A stretch of DNA of 64,000 nt from JAPWJZ01 sp966211335 (lineage in GTDB: Bacteria > Pseudomonadota > Alphaproteobacteria > Micavibrionales > UBA2020). A program made the position numbers and the translations under genes. The notes under the pieces were generated by a model. The model was not told where the DNA came from. It saw nothing but the letters and a program-made list of their open reading frames with translations, and ran no database searches. The DNA lies in NCBI GenBank assembly GCA_966211335.1, contig CBIHNF010000001.1:434001-498000 (forward strand). The letters are read 5' to 3'. How positions within the stretch are numbered: the stretch's first letter is position 1; each line of letters begins with the position of its first letter. Positions 9,203-20,136 of this stretch are shown here, in pieces.

Positions 9203-9502
9203 TTAACCGATGTTGAAGCGTTTCGAGACGCGGTATTTGCCGCCGGCTTCTTTTTCAATGCGGGCATTCACGCGGTCGGTGCGGAAATCCATGGTGCCGA
9301 CGGTGCCGGGCAGCCAGAGGCGGAGGCGCAGGCCGGCATCTTTCGCGGCGTCGCGCATTTCCTTCACGGTCGCGTCGTTTTCATCGGCCAGCTTCACTTG
9401 CGTGTATTTGTGCCCTTTGAAGTCGAATTCTTCTTCCTTCATGGCCACTTCGCGGCCGGCGAATTTGTTGAAAATGGCACTGACATCGCGGGGCGGGGTC
9501 AT
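9203..9502 (-). CDS. Small I78-inhibitor-like protein, copy 2
   Basis: This 99-residue paralogue of the neighbouring gene shares IFNKFAGREV near residue 10 and LRLWLPGTVGTMDFRTDRVN near residue 58, the latter being close to the I78 inhibitor core. The frame stays open for 52 codons further upstream, but the ATG at 9502 has a good AGGAG 8-9 bases before it and gives a start matching the other copies. It is first gene of the pair; the leader on its right is shared with the divergent gyrB gene. The function is inferred as protein or protease binding. Confidence 0.7.
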   Translation of the reverse strand: MTPPRDVSAIFNKFAGREVAMKEEEFDFKGHKYTQVKLADENDATVKEMRDAAKDAGLRLRLWLPGTVGTMDFRTDRVNARIEKEAGGKYRVSKRFNIG

Positions 9503-9799
9503 CAAAAAATCTCCTGAAAAAATATGTTGGAGGCGCACCGTAGCCGAGATTTTGCGCCATAAAAAGCCGCAATCCTTTTGGAAAACCACTTCGCAAACAT
9601 CTTTCAGGGTTATGGTGAAAAACCCCGCTTTAGGGAAACTGCTAATACCTTGATTCAACGGTACATTTCAGGGTGCCATTTTCACCCCTAAAACCCTGAT
9701 ATTTTTAATCTTTTATCCCGTCTTTTCGCTCCTTTTTTTTGCGCATTTTTGGTATATTTTATGTTCAACAGGAATTGCTGATCCATGAAGGAAACTGAC

Positions 9800-12238
<2,439 letters not shown>

Positions 12239-12261
12239 GTCCTAGAAAAAGGGGCGCAGAT

Positions 12262-12822
12262 ATGGCCGGCATATTCCCACCCTCCCGCCAGCTTGTGCTG
12301 ACGTCACCGCTAACCCCTCAGGACGCAACCGCGAAGTTAAAATCGCAGGTCGCGCCGCTGAGCGGCTGGAAAGACCGCATCATGCCCTCCGGCTGGGTGC
12401 GCGGCGGCGGCTTTATGGGCGCAGTGAATGATGACGGCAGTTTTGATATCCGCCGCGACATCAACTACCGCAACAGTTTCCTGCCCTTTATCAAGGGCAG
12501 CATTACCGCCGACGGTGCAGGCAGCCGCATCGACCTGCGCATGGCAATGCACAAGGCGGTGCTGGTTTTCATGTCCTTCTGGCTTGCCTTCACCTCCTTC
12601 ATGCTCGGCGTGTTCATTTATGCGGCGCATAACCATACGCTGGTGACAAAGCCGCCGGGCACCGCACCGGAAATCGGTGTGCTTATTCCCTTCGGCATGC
12701 TGCTGTTCGGCCTCGCGCTGCCCTATGTCTGCTTCATCCCCGAGGCGAACAAGGCGGAAAAGTTCCTGATCGATACGCTGCAGGCGCAAAAAGCCGCCGA
12801 TGGTAAAAGCACCGCGCTTTAA
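12262..12822 (+). CDS. Hypothetical membrane protein, 186 residues
   Basis: I recognise no family. Residues 1-90 look soluble and contain a Trp/Gly-rich strand region (GWVRGGGFMGAVNDDGSFDI). Two membrane helices lie at about residues 96-120 and 136-158, followed by a short basic tail. It starts 23 bases after gyrB on the same strand and could be read through from it. The two-helix arrangement with the N-terminal domain before the first helix would place both termini on the same side, probably the cytoplasm. Confidence 0.7.
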   Translation: MAGIFPPSRQLVLTSPLTPQDATAKLKSQVAPLSGWKDRIMPSGWVRGGGFMGAVNDDGSFDIRRDINYRNSFLPFIKGSITADGAGSRIDLRMAMHKAVLVFMSFWLAFTSFMLGVFIYAAHNHTLVTKPPGTAPEIGVLIPFGMLLFGLALPYVCFIPEANKAEKFLIDTLQAQKAADGKSTAL

Positions 12823-12931
12823 ACAAAAACGCCTTTGCACAAAAATGCCTTAATTGCGCCATCACAGCGGCAAACGGGTTTGCGATGATTCCTTATCAGC
12901 AACCAAGGAATCTCCCCCGAAGGAAATAACC

Positions 12932-13255
12932 ATGCCCCGCGCCGTCACACTCCGCCCTGCCCAAATTTTTCAGCACGTTTTACTTCTCGGGCTCGGTTCG
13001 GTGCTCGGCGCGGGTCTTTCCTCTGCCCTTCTTGGCTGCTGCGAGACGGTCAACCCTGACGTTTCCGATGACTACCCATTGTTTGTTGTCCTCCTGGTGG
13101 CGGCGTTGACAGGCAGCCTGTACGGGCTCCTCGTCAGCGCCGTCGGCCGGCGGCAACCGCAATTCCTGCAGCTCGCCAAACAACCCTCCCCCCGCAAAAC
13201 AGTGCAACGGTTTCAGGCCTTCGCGCGGGCGGAGATGGGGGTGTGGGAGGGGTGA
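12932..13255 (+). CDS. Small membrane protein, 107 residues
   Basis: The protein has two predicted membrane segments, at about residues 10-36 and 48-72, with a conspicuous CC pair between them, and a basic tail. ATG 12932 has GAAGGAAATAA just upstream, which decides the start against a longer frame. It overlaps the next gene by 13 bases. Both proteins carry FQHVLLL near the N-terminus, so they may be diverged tandem copies. I recognise no family. Confidence 0.6.
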   Translation: MPRAVTLRPAQIFQHVLLLGLGSVLGAGLSSALLGCCETVNPDVSDDYPLFVVLLVAALTGSLYGLLVSAVGRRQPQFLQLAKQPSPRKTVQRFQAFARAEMGVWEG

Positions 13256-13716
13256 CAACCGCCAGACTTATTTTCCAGCACGTATTATTGCTGCTATGCG
13301 TGACGCTTGCGGGAAGTCTGCTACTTATTTTGCCGTTTATTTTGCCGCAGATATTCTCGCACGGGATCAACAGCGTGGCCCCGTCACTTCTCTTGTTCTT
13401 GCTGGCGGCGCTGCACGTTCTCATCGCGCCCGGTGTCGTGTTGTATCTTCCGCTCAGCATCTGGCTGTGGCATCGGGGCTATCGGAAGCCGGATTATTGG
13501 CGCATGGCCGGCGCCGTCACCATGGCACCACTGATCTTCTTTATCAGCTTCGACTTCGGAAACGATCATGTCACGCCGCTGTTCTTTGACAGGGAAGTGC
13601 TTGTTCCTGTTGTCATGCTTTTGCTGGGCGGCTGCATCCTAGGGGCTGCGCACTTCTTCCTGCTGACGCGGGCGGAAAACCGTCGCTCTGCTTTGCTGTC
13701 CGAAAAAACGGCTTAA
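13243..13716 (+). CDS. Small multi-pass membrane protein, 157 residues
   Basis: Four hydrophobic segments are visible (about residues 8-30, 42-66, 80-100 and 112-136). The start is GTG 13243, with GGAG 8 bases upstream inside the preceding gene; a GTG at 13252 is also possible. The N-terminal IFQHVLLLL resembles the previous gene's IFQHVLLLG. It converges with thymidine kinase, the two stop regions overlapping by 4 bases. The family is not recognised. Confidence 0.6.
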   Translation: MGGVTTARLIFQHVLLLLCVTLAGSLLLILPFILPQIFSHGINSVAPSLLLFLLAALHVLIAPGVVLYLPLSIWLWHRGYRKPDYWRMAGAVTMAPLIFFISFDFGNDHVTPLFFDREVLVPVVMLLLGGCILGAAHFFLLTRAENRRSALLSEKTA

Positions 13717-14327
13717 GCCGCCGACTTTTTGCCGTCGGTCACGGGCATGGCTTTCGCCTCGCCTCGCATGAAGTGTTTGCGGCACAAGGATGTGTACATT
13801 TCATTGCCGCCAATCGCCACCTGCTGGCCGGCGCGGGCCACATCGCCCTTGGGGGAAAGCCTAGCGGTCATGGTCGCTTTTTTGCCGCACCAGCAGATCG
13901 CCTTGATTTCCTCGATGTTATCGGCAAAACGCAGCAGCGCTTCGGAGCCGGGGAAGAGGTTGCCCATGAAATCCGTCTTCAGGCCATAGGCGAGAACGGG
14001 CACGTTCAGGTCATCCACCACGCGGGCGCATTGCAGCACCTGCTCCGGCGTCAGGAATTGCGCTTCATCAATGAAAAGCGCATCGACTTTCTTGGTTTTG
14101 TTCATGTCCTCGACAAAGGCAAAAATATCCGTCACGGCATCGAACAGGTCAGCCGGATGGTAAATGCCGAGGCGGGAGGAGATTTTGCCGACGCCGGCGC
14201 GATCGTCAATTTTCGCCGTCATGGCAACTGGGTTCATCCCGCGCTCGAAATAGTTATATTGCGCCTGCAGGAGCTGCGTCGACTTGCCCGAGTTCATGGC
14301 GGCGTATTTGAAATAGAGCGAGGCCAT
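13713..14327 (-). CDS. tdk: Thymidine kinase (type II)
   Basis: The enzyme phosphorylates thymidine to dTMP with ATP in pyrimidine salvage. The 204-residue protein has the P-loop MNSGKST near residue 11, the Walker B-like VDALFIDEAQF near residue 84, and the structural zinc site with CWCG near residue 155 and a further Cys and His near residue 190. The frame is open further upstream, but ATG 14327 has AGGAG 6 bases before it and gives the usual start MASLYFKYAAMNSGKS. It stands alone, convergent with the small membrane gene on its left. Confidence 0.95.
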   Translation of the reverse strand: MASLYFKYAAMNSGKSTQLLQAQYNYFERGMNPVAMTAKIDDRAGVGKISSRLGIYHPADLFDAVTDIFAFVEDMNKTKKVDALFIDEAQFLTPEQVLQCARVVDDLNVPVLAYGLKTDFMGNLFPGSEALLRFADNIEEIKAICWCGKKATMTARLSPKGDVARAGQQVAIGGNEMYTSLCRKHFMRGEAKAMPVTDGKKSAA

Positions 14328-14484
14328 CGGCATCTCCTGCAGGGTTAATAGTTCGCTTCGATGATATTTTTTTGTGATTGCAGGCATCATAGCGAAATCA
14401 AATCGCCGCCGCCAGATGCGAAATGGCGCATGCCGAAAAACGCAAAATAATTGCGTGCGGCGTTAAATATCTGACACAGAAAGC

Positions 14485-15699
14485 TTAGTCGGCGTCCGGC
14501 TGTTTCCAGGTTTTGAAAATCTGGAAACTTTTTGTGACTTCGGAGAATTCCGACACGAACAACCCCTGCTTGCACACCGGCGCATAGGCCGCAAAACCGC
14601 CGCCGGTGGGGGAGAGGGCGACCGAATTGCGCTCCACATGGCGCAGCACATTCGGCGCGCCGGTTTTCTCGTCACGCACCAGCAATGCTTTCAAGGGGTC
14701 TGCGAATTCCAGCACGAAGGTGCCTTCGCCTTCCGATGCCTTGTCACCAAACACTGCGGCCAGCAGCAGGCGGCCGTCCTTCACGATCAGGCTGCCGCCG
14801 CCAAGCTTGTTGTAGTCGCCCACCAGTTTCGCATCCGCCAGCGTCAGCGGCGTGCCAAGGTAGCTCCAGTTCTTGCCGTGGTCGCCAGACGCCAGCATGA
14901 TGATGCGGTCCGGCAGCTGGTCGTTCTGGGTTTTAAAGGCCGACAACGTCATAAACAGCGCACCTTTAAGGGACACAATGCTGGGGCGCGAATAGAAATA
15001 CACATCCGACAGCGCGGGGCTGAGGTCGTTGATATGGTGCGTCACGTTGCGGTCATAGGGCACCGGCGGGCGCTGGTTGTTGGGCGACATCAGCCACTCT
15101 TCCGGCGACCAGGGGCCCTGCGGCTGGCTCGCCGTGCGCATCGAGATATAGTTGTAATATTTAGCGATGCCGATGGTATTGGCGTGGTTGCCCGTCCAGT
15201 AATAACGGTAGGCGAAAATTTTCCACTCCCGGCCTTTGTCTTCCGGGTCATAGACAATCGCGGGGGTTTCCGCGACCCAAGTGCCGTTATCCAGCTGCGT
15301 CACCGCATCGGGGTAATAGGCGACTTCCTGTTTCGGCTCGAAACCCGCGGAGGAAACGGTAATCCAGTTGCGGCAGCCGGGGGTCGAGCGCTCCAGCACC
15401 ACCTGCGGCGCGATGCGCTTCTGCCCGTCCACCACATTCGCGCCGATCATGGTGTGCGCCATGATCACCTGCTCACCGTCCGTCGCGATCGCGGGGTCGA
15501 GCACGCCGATGTTCTGTGCATCCAGCAGCGGGAACTTCAAGGGCTCCACCACTTCCTTCGTAATGCCGGCGGTGAAGAAGAAGTGCAGGCTGTAGGGCAT
15601 CGCAAAGCAGAAGAAGCAGGTGCCGATGACGACGACCATCTTGTAGGCCCAGGGCAGCATGCCGAAAATTTCCGTCAGCGACTTGCCGTGAATCTGCAT
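14485..15699 (-). CDS. Membrane-anchored beta-propeller-like protein (glycosidase/sialidase-like fold)
   Basis: This 404-residue protein has one membrane anchor at about residues 20-42 and a large periplasmic part. The soluble part shows repeated blade-like segments such as LDPAIATDGEQVIMAHT, YFYSRPSIVSLKGALFMTLS and GGGSLIVKDGRLLLAAV, spaced as in five-bladed propeller glycosidases or sialidase-like proteins, with an Asp after the first blade's Leu (residue 68) like the GH43 pattern. I cannot assign substrate or catalytic residues. It is transcribed alone, with GGAAG before ATG 15699. The resemblance is by eye. Confidence 0.6.
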   Translation of the reverse strand: MQIHGKSLTEIFGMLPWAYKMVVVIGTCFFCFAMPYSLHFFFTAGITKEVVEPLKFPLLDAQNIGVLDPAIATDGEQVIMAHTMIGANVVDGQKRIAPQVVLERSTPGCRNWITVSSAGFEPKQEVAYYPDAVTQLDNGTWVAETPAIVYDPEDKGREWKIFAYRYYWTGNHANTIGIAKYYNYISMRTASQPQGPWSPEEWLMSPNNQRPPVPYDRNVTHHINDLSPALSDVYFYSRPSIVSLKGALFMTLSAFKTQNDQLPDRIIMLASGDHGKNWSYLGTPLTLADAKLVGDYNKLGGGSLIVKDGRLLLAAVFGDKASEGEGTFVLEFADPLKALLVRDEKTGAPNVLRHVERNSVALSPTGGGFAAYAPVCKQGLFVSEFSEVTKSFQIFKTWKQPDAD

Positions 15700-15741
15700 G
15701 CTTCTGCTTCCTTATGCCGAATGGGGATGCGGTTTAAAAAA

Positions 15742-15960
15742 TCAGGCGGCGGCGGGCAGGTCGATCTCGAGGATCGCCATGTTGAAGTCGTAGGAAATTT
15801 CGCCTTCGTCTTCGTCGCGATAGATGACGCCGATGAATTCGCCATCCAGCGAGACTTCAACGGAATCTTTCGCTTCCTTGCGCTCGTTCAGGCTGATTTT
15901 CTTGTTGCCGAATTTGGTTTGCAGGTAGGCCTGCAGGCGGGTGATTTCTGATTTTTGCAT
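15742..15960 (-). CDS. DUF3126 family small protein
   Basis: This 72-residue protein matches the small alphaproteobacterial DUF3126 family: an N-terminal helix (ITRLQAYLQTKFGN) followed by strands with VEVSLDGEFIGVIYRDEDEG and the ending YDFNMAILEIDL. The function is unknown in the family. The frame is open far upstream, but ATG 15960 gives the family-typical start and length. It lies just before the propeller-like gene on the same strand, 42 bases away. Confidence 0.85.
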   Translation of the reverse strand: MQKSEITRLQAYLQTKFGNKKISLNERKEAKDSVEVSLDGEFIGVIYRDEDEGEISYDFNMAILEIDLPAAA

Positions 15961-16144
15961 GGGTTTCAAAGTCTCCTTCACGATGCTGTTCTGAAGTGTA
16001 GCCGTTTCGGCGGCGGAGTGGAATAATGCAACATTTTTCATATGAAATTCAAGTGCCGGTGCGCCCCCATGCCGCCTTGTCAGCGCAGGGGTCCTGTGCA
16101 AAAGTGGAGGCCTTATTCCATATGTTAAAAGCAAGGGATGCCCC

Positions 16145-17677
16145 ATGTCCAAAGGGTCAGACAAGCATGAGCGCGATTCAACCCCGCGCCAAAAGCCCAC
16201 ATTGGCAGACCAGCACTGGCGCGCGACGTTAAGGTCGCGCAAACGCAGCGACCTTGAAGCCGATATGGAAGCCGCCATCGAGGGCGGGGATGACTGGCGC
16301 TTCGGCATGCTGCTGCAGGCCGGCGGCGGCTGGGGCCGGGAGGAAAGATTCCTCAACAAGGCGATCGCCGCCAAGCGCGACGACATGTTCTTCGCCATGA
16401 CCACGGCCGAACCCGGCTGGCAGAATGATGTGCGCCTCACCTACCTTGGCGAGGAAGCGGCCAAGAACGGCCGCACCGCCATTATCCGCCACCTCGTCGA
16501 AGACCACGGCATGGACGCGCATACCTATTCCGAGGAAATGCTGCGCCATGCGGTCAGCAACAACCATGCCGGCACCGTCGCCTACCTTATTTCCAAAGAA
16601 GCCGATGTGAACGTCTGGAACGGCGCGCCGCTGAAGGACGCAGCCGAAGGCGGCTACCTTGATATCGTGACGCTGCTGGTCGCAGCCGGCGCGGAAGTCG
16701 ATGTTTCAGATGGCGAACCGTTGCGCAACGCCGCGCGCGAAGGCCATGGGGCTGTCGTTGAATACCTGCTGGAAAAAGGCGCTGATCCGAAGGCCGATAA
16801 TTTTGCCGCCTTTGCCGGCGCGGCGCGCGAAGGGCACAAACATATCGTGGATATTTTCCTCGCCCGCGGCCTCGACCCCAACGCCAATGACGGCGCGGCG
16901 CTGACCGAAGCGCTGCAGTACAAGAAGTTTGATGTCGCAAACCTGCTGATTTCCCACGGCGCGGATATCAACGCAAGCCAGGGTCTTGCGCTTCGTAATG
17001 CCGCAAGAGCGGGTGATTTTGACACTGCGCAGTTCCTGCTCGACCGCAAGGCGAAACTGAATCTTGTCAGCCACCGCGCAACGCCGCTGACGGAAGCCGT
17101 GCGCTCCGGCAAGCCCGCCATGATCGAAATGCTCATGCAGGCCGGCGCCGATGATTCCGCGCTGCAGTTTGAAGCCTGGCGCGTGGCAAGGCAGGAACGC
17201 AGCCGCCCGCTGATGCACGCCCTCATCAACGGCCGCAAGGAAGCGCTCAACCGCCAGCGCGCCGGCAAGGCCGATGAATTCAAGGCCGTCTTCGGCACCG
17301 ATTATACGATGGATGATCTCCGCCGCCGCAAAGGGCCCTCCGGCGACACCGGCCTTCTGATCGCCGCGCAAACCGGCCGGTTTGCTGAGTTCGTCGGCAA
17401 GGCAAAAGGCGGCAGGCTCACGGGCGACGATCTTTATCACCCCGATGACCGGATCGATACGGTGCTGTCCAGCCTCCTCCGCCACAAAAACCTGCAGGAT
17501 TTTTTCAAGCCCGCCTTCTGGGCCGACCGCCTGAACGAGGTGCAGGAGGTGCATGCCCAGCTGCCGGCCGCCTACCAGAAGCGCGTCAGCCTTGCCGCGA
17601 TTTCGACGGAAGTGAACTACCGCAATCTGCGCAAAAAAGGCCCCGGCCTTGGCGGTAACGGCTATAAGCCGGGCTAA
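16145..17677 (+). CDS. Ankyrin-like repeat protein with shared C-terminal module (1 of 6)
   Basis: This 510-residue protein is predicted soluble. About eight short ankyrin-like repeats of roughly 31 residues occupy residues 110-360, with units of the type GEPLRNAAREGHGAVVEYLL; the usual TPLH is missing. Residues 380-500 form a non-ankyrin module shared with five downstream genes: DDLRRRKG, then TGLLIAA (Gly403), then FWADR (Trp459), and a basic tail with LRKKG. ATG 16145 follows AAGGGA at a good distance. It begins the plus-strand array; a new promoter separates it from the next gene. A scaffold or effector role is inferred from the repeats. Confidence 0.85.
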   Translation: MSKGSDKHERDSTPRQKPTLADQHWRATLRSRKRSDLEADMEAAIEGGDDWRFGMLLQAGGGWGREERFLNKAIAAKRDDMFFAMTTAEPGWQNDVRLTYLGEEAAKNGRTAIIRHLVEDHGMDAHTYSEEMLRHAVSNNHAGTVAYLISKEADVNVWNGAPLKDAAEGGYLDIVTLLVAAGAEVDVSDGEPLRNAAREGHGAVVEYLLEKGADPKADNFAAFAGAAREGHKHIVDIFLARGLDPNANDGAALTEALQYKKFDVANLLISHGADINASQGLALRNAARAGDFDTAQFLLDRKAKLNLVSHRATPLTEAVRSGKPAMIEMLMQAGADDSALQFEAWRVARQERSRPLMHALINGRKEALNRQRAGKADEFKAVFGTDYTMDDLRRRKGPSGDTGLLIAAQTGRFAEFVGKAKGGRLTGDDLYHPDDRIDTVLSSLLRHKNLQDFFKPAFWADRLNEVQEVHAQLPAAYQKRVSLAAISTEVNYRNLRKKGPGLGGNGYKPG

Positions 17678-17688
17678 ACCCCCAAAGG

Positions 17689-17717
17689 TTGACATAATCA
17701 AAGCGCCGTCGTAGGAT
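17689..17717 (+). promoter_or_regulatory. Probable sigma-70 promoter inside the ankyrin array
   Basis: A perfect TTGACA at 17689-17694 and TAGGAT at 17712-17717 are separated by 17 bases. It would start transcription near 17724, upstream of the second ankyrin gene. Confidence 0.65.
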
Positions 17718-17756
17718 GGCTGCCACAGCTTTTCTTCCCTTTCAGATTGCATCTAT

Positions 17757-19004
17757 ATGACTGATAATACTGACAATATTGGCGAAACTCTCGAAGCGCG
17801 AGTCTCCGAAGCCTTCCTGCAGAAGGACTATGGCGCGGTGATCGAGATTCTGCGCGCCGAAAAAGATGTCGAAGACAGCTTCAAGGGCCGCGTGCTGACG
17901 ACCGCCATTTCCGCCCCCTCCCTCGCCGTCGTGAAATACATTTTCGAAGAAGCGCAGATTGAATTGTCGCAGCCCAGCGCCATGCTGCTGCTGATCGAGG
18001 CCGCGAAAAGCGGCGATACCGATATCGCCATTTACCTTTGCGAGCGCAACGCTGATCTTGGCATCATCCGCGCCGATTCCTACAACATCGTGCTGGAAAA
18101 ATTCCCCGAAGACACCCACAAGGCCGTGGTCGACAAAATCGCTGCCGTGGTGCCGGAAAAGCAGGACGCGCTCGACAGCCTCATGAAGGCGGCGGCGGAA
18201 ACGAAAAAGTTTGACGCGCTGTCCCAAGCCATCGATCTTGGCGCGAATGTGAACATCGACGGCGATGCGCTGCTCGCTAAAATTATCGTCAGCAAGCCGG
18301 AAGAATTTTTCAGCGACAAGGAAAAATACCTCGGGCTTGTGGAGAAATTCTTCTCCCACGGCTATACCGGCGGCATCATGCTGGATGCCTCGCTCTCCAT
18401 CGCCGCGCACCTGTCGCTTGCCGGCACGCAATACCCCGAAGCCGTGAACATTATGCTCGATTACGGCGCGGACCCTTTCTTCGGCCAGCGCGCCGCGGAA
18501 AAACTGCTCGTCGAAAAACTCACCGAAACCGGCGAGACGGAACGGCTGCAGGATGTGCAAGCCCGCTTCGCCCGCGCGCGGCGCGATTATACGGCGAATG
18601 CAAAACAGCTGTTCACCACGCTGTTCCACGATGATTTCCGCCTTGAAGACCTCCGCCAGTATCAAGGCGACCATGGCGACAACGGCCTCACCCTTGCCGC
18701 CAAGGCGCGCGTGCTGGATAAAGTCATGGCGCAGGCGGGCACAGAAGGCCTCGAGATTACCGATATCACGCGCCAGAACAGCGAAAAACGCATGCTTCTC
18801 TCCTACGTCACCGACCGCGGTGACCAGGCGCAGCTGCTGGACGTCAATTACTGGCGCACCCGCACGCCGCAGCTGCTGAAAGCGCTGGCCGAAGAAGCGG
18901 GCGAGACGGAAAAGAAAGCAATTGATTTCGCTGGCATGAATGCCGGCTTCCAGCATCAGGTCCTACGCGCCAAAGCCAAACCCTTCAAACTGGCCGCGGG
19001 CTGA
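17757..19004 (+). CDS. Ankyrin-like repeat protein with shared C-terminal module (2 of 6)
   Basis: This 415-residue soluble protein has weak, degenerate ankyrin-like helix pairs in residues 1-260 (for example LLLIEAAKSGDTDIAIYLCE). The shared module covers about residues 285-415: FRLEDLRQYQGD, NGLTLAA (Gly310), YWRTR (Trp366) and the tail LRAKAKPFKL. The Gly-to-Trp distance of 56 and the 49 residues after Trp match the first gene. It has its own promoter, and the next gene starts 7 bases after its stop, so genes 17757-21669 are probably one operon. Confidence 0.82.
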   Translation: MTDNTDNIGETLEARVSEAFLQKDYGAVIEILRAEKDVEDSFKGRVLTTAISAPSLAVVKYIFEEAQIELSQPSAMLLLIEAAKSGDTDIAIYLCERNADLGIIRADSYNIVLEKFPEDTHKAVVDKIAAVVPEKQDALDSLMKAAAETKKFDALSQAIDLGANVNIDGDALLAKIIVSKPEEFFSDKEKYLGLVEKFFSHGYTGGIMLDASLSIAAHLSLAGTQYPEAVNIMLDYGADPFFGQRAAEKLLVEKLTETGETERLQDVQARFARARRDYTANAKQLFTTLFHDDFRLEDLRQYQGDHGDNGLTLAAKARVLDKVMAQAGTEGLEITDITRQNSEKRMLLSYVTDRGDQAQLLDVNYWRTRTPQLLKALAEEAGETEKKAIDFAGMNAGFQHQVLRAKAKPFKLAAG

Positions 19005-19011
19005 TTTTATC

Positions 19012-20136
19012 ATGACCAACCCCGACAATCAGGCCGACGGTTTCAAGCCGGACGACGATGAAAAGGCGAAACCATCCACCACCGTCGATGATTTTAAAAA
19101 AGCCGCCGCCGCCATTGGCGAACATACCGCCAAGGACGAATGGAATTTCTGGTTCCTGCTGAAACAGGCCGCGGGGCGCAGGGAATGGACCAAGTTCAAC
19201 CAGATTTTATCCGACAATGCGGAAAAAAACCTCTCCTACCAAAGCTTCACCGCCGAAGCTTTCCACACCTGTTGCAACCTTGGCCGGCTGGATGAAGCTA
19301 AGCGCATGCTCGCCCGCGGCTTCCGCTTGCCGGAAGACGAAGCGGAAAAAACCATCGACCGGCTTGTGAAATACTACCCTGAATCCGGCTTGCCCGCGGC
19401 GGCGCATCTGGTAGCGAACGGCTATGCCAAGGGCTATTCCGCGCTGTACCATCTTGCTGCCACCGGCAAGCCGCAGGTCATGGAAACATTGCGGCTTGGC
19501 GGCTGCGATGTGCTGGCAGGCGCCAGCAATTTCTATTTGGCCTTTGAAGCCGGCAACTTGGCCATGATGGAATACCTTTATAAAAACGGCGCAAATTTGT
19601 ACCACGCCGCCAATATCGGCCTGCTGCACAAGGATGATAAAGACCGAACGGCCGCGAAAGCCGTGTTCAAGGATTTGCTGGATATTGATGCGCAGCAGCT
19701 GCAGGTCTATTACGCCTATGTCATGCCGGGCAAGCCCTCGCTCGATGAATTGCGCGGCATTCCGCATGGGCTATTGGAAGAACGCACCAGCCTCTTGGCG
19801 CTCGCCGCCCGCGTCGGCGAAAGTGGCGACATTATCGCGGCGGCCTTGAAGGAAAAGACGAACTTCCTGACCGCGCAAGACCTCATCCGCGAAGATAAAT
19901 CCGGCACCAGCCCGCTCGCCATTCTGCTGGCGCGCGGCGAAGGGCAGAAAATCCTCGACCCCAAGCTCTGGGTCAACCGCCCGCATGATGTGGAGAAGCT
20001 GGGGGAGGCGTTCAAGCAGCTTCGCGCCGGCAATCTTGTCGATCCCGCCACCATGAAGGCGAGCGTCAAGCAGCAGAGCCTGCGCGACAAGGCGAAAACC
20101 GGCCGCTGGTCGCTGCAGCCGAAGAAGAAGCCGTAA
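19012..20136 (+). CDS. Ankyrin-like repeat protein with shared C-terminal module (3 of 6)
   Basis: This 374-residue protein starts at ATG 19012; the frame extends upstream into the previous gene, but that part is only overlap. After an acidic/basic disordered start comes WNFWFLLKQAAG, similar to WRFGMLLQAGGG in the first gene of the array, then degenerate ankyrin helices to about residue 230. The shared module follows, more diverged here: SLDELRG, TSLLALAA with Ser260 where others have Gly, LWVNR (Trp320), and a Lys-rich tail LRDKAKTGRWSLQPK. The next gene's ATG touches its stop codon. Confidence 0.8.
   Translation: MTNPDNQADGFKPDDDEKAKPSTTVDDFKKAAAAIGEHTAKDEWNFWFLLKQAAGRREWTKFNQILSDNAEKNLSYQSFTAEAFHTCCNLGRLDEAKRMLARGFRLPEDEAEKTIDRLVKYYPESGLPAAAHLVANGYAKGYSALYHLAATGKPQVMETLRLGGCDVLAGASNFYLAFEAGNLAMMEYLYKNGANLYHAANIGLLHKDDKDRTAAKAVFKDLLDIDAQQLQVYYAYVMPGKPSLDELRGIPHGLLEERTSLLALAARVGESGDIIAAALKEKTNFLTAQDLIREDKSGTSPLAILLARGEGQKILDPKLWVNRPHDVEKLGEAFKQLRAGNLVDPATMKASVKQQSLRDKAKTGRWSLQPKKKP

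Noticed and set aside
14638..15951. A 437-residue plus-strand frame opposite the propeller-like gene and the DUF3126 gene
   Set aside because: It spans two recognised genes and their gap on the other strand and has low-complexity His/Arg/Val content typical of shadow frames.
16706..17752. A 348-residue minus-strand frame opposite the first ankyrin gene
   Set aside because: It is a shadow of the ankyrin repeats; similar frames occur opposite every ankyrin gene in the window.
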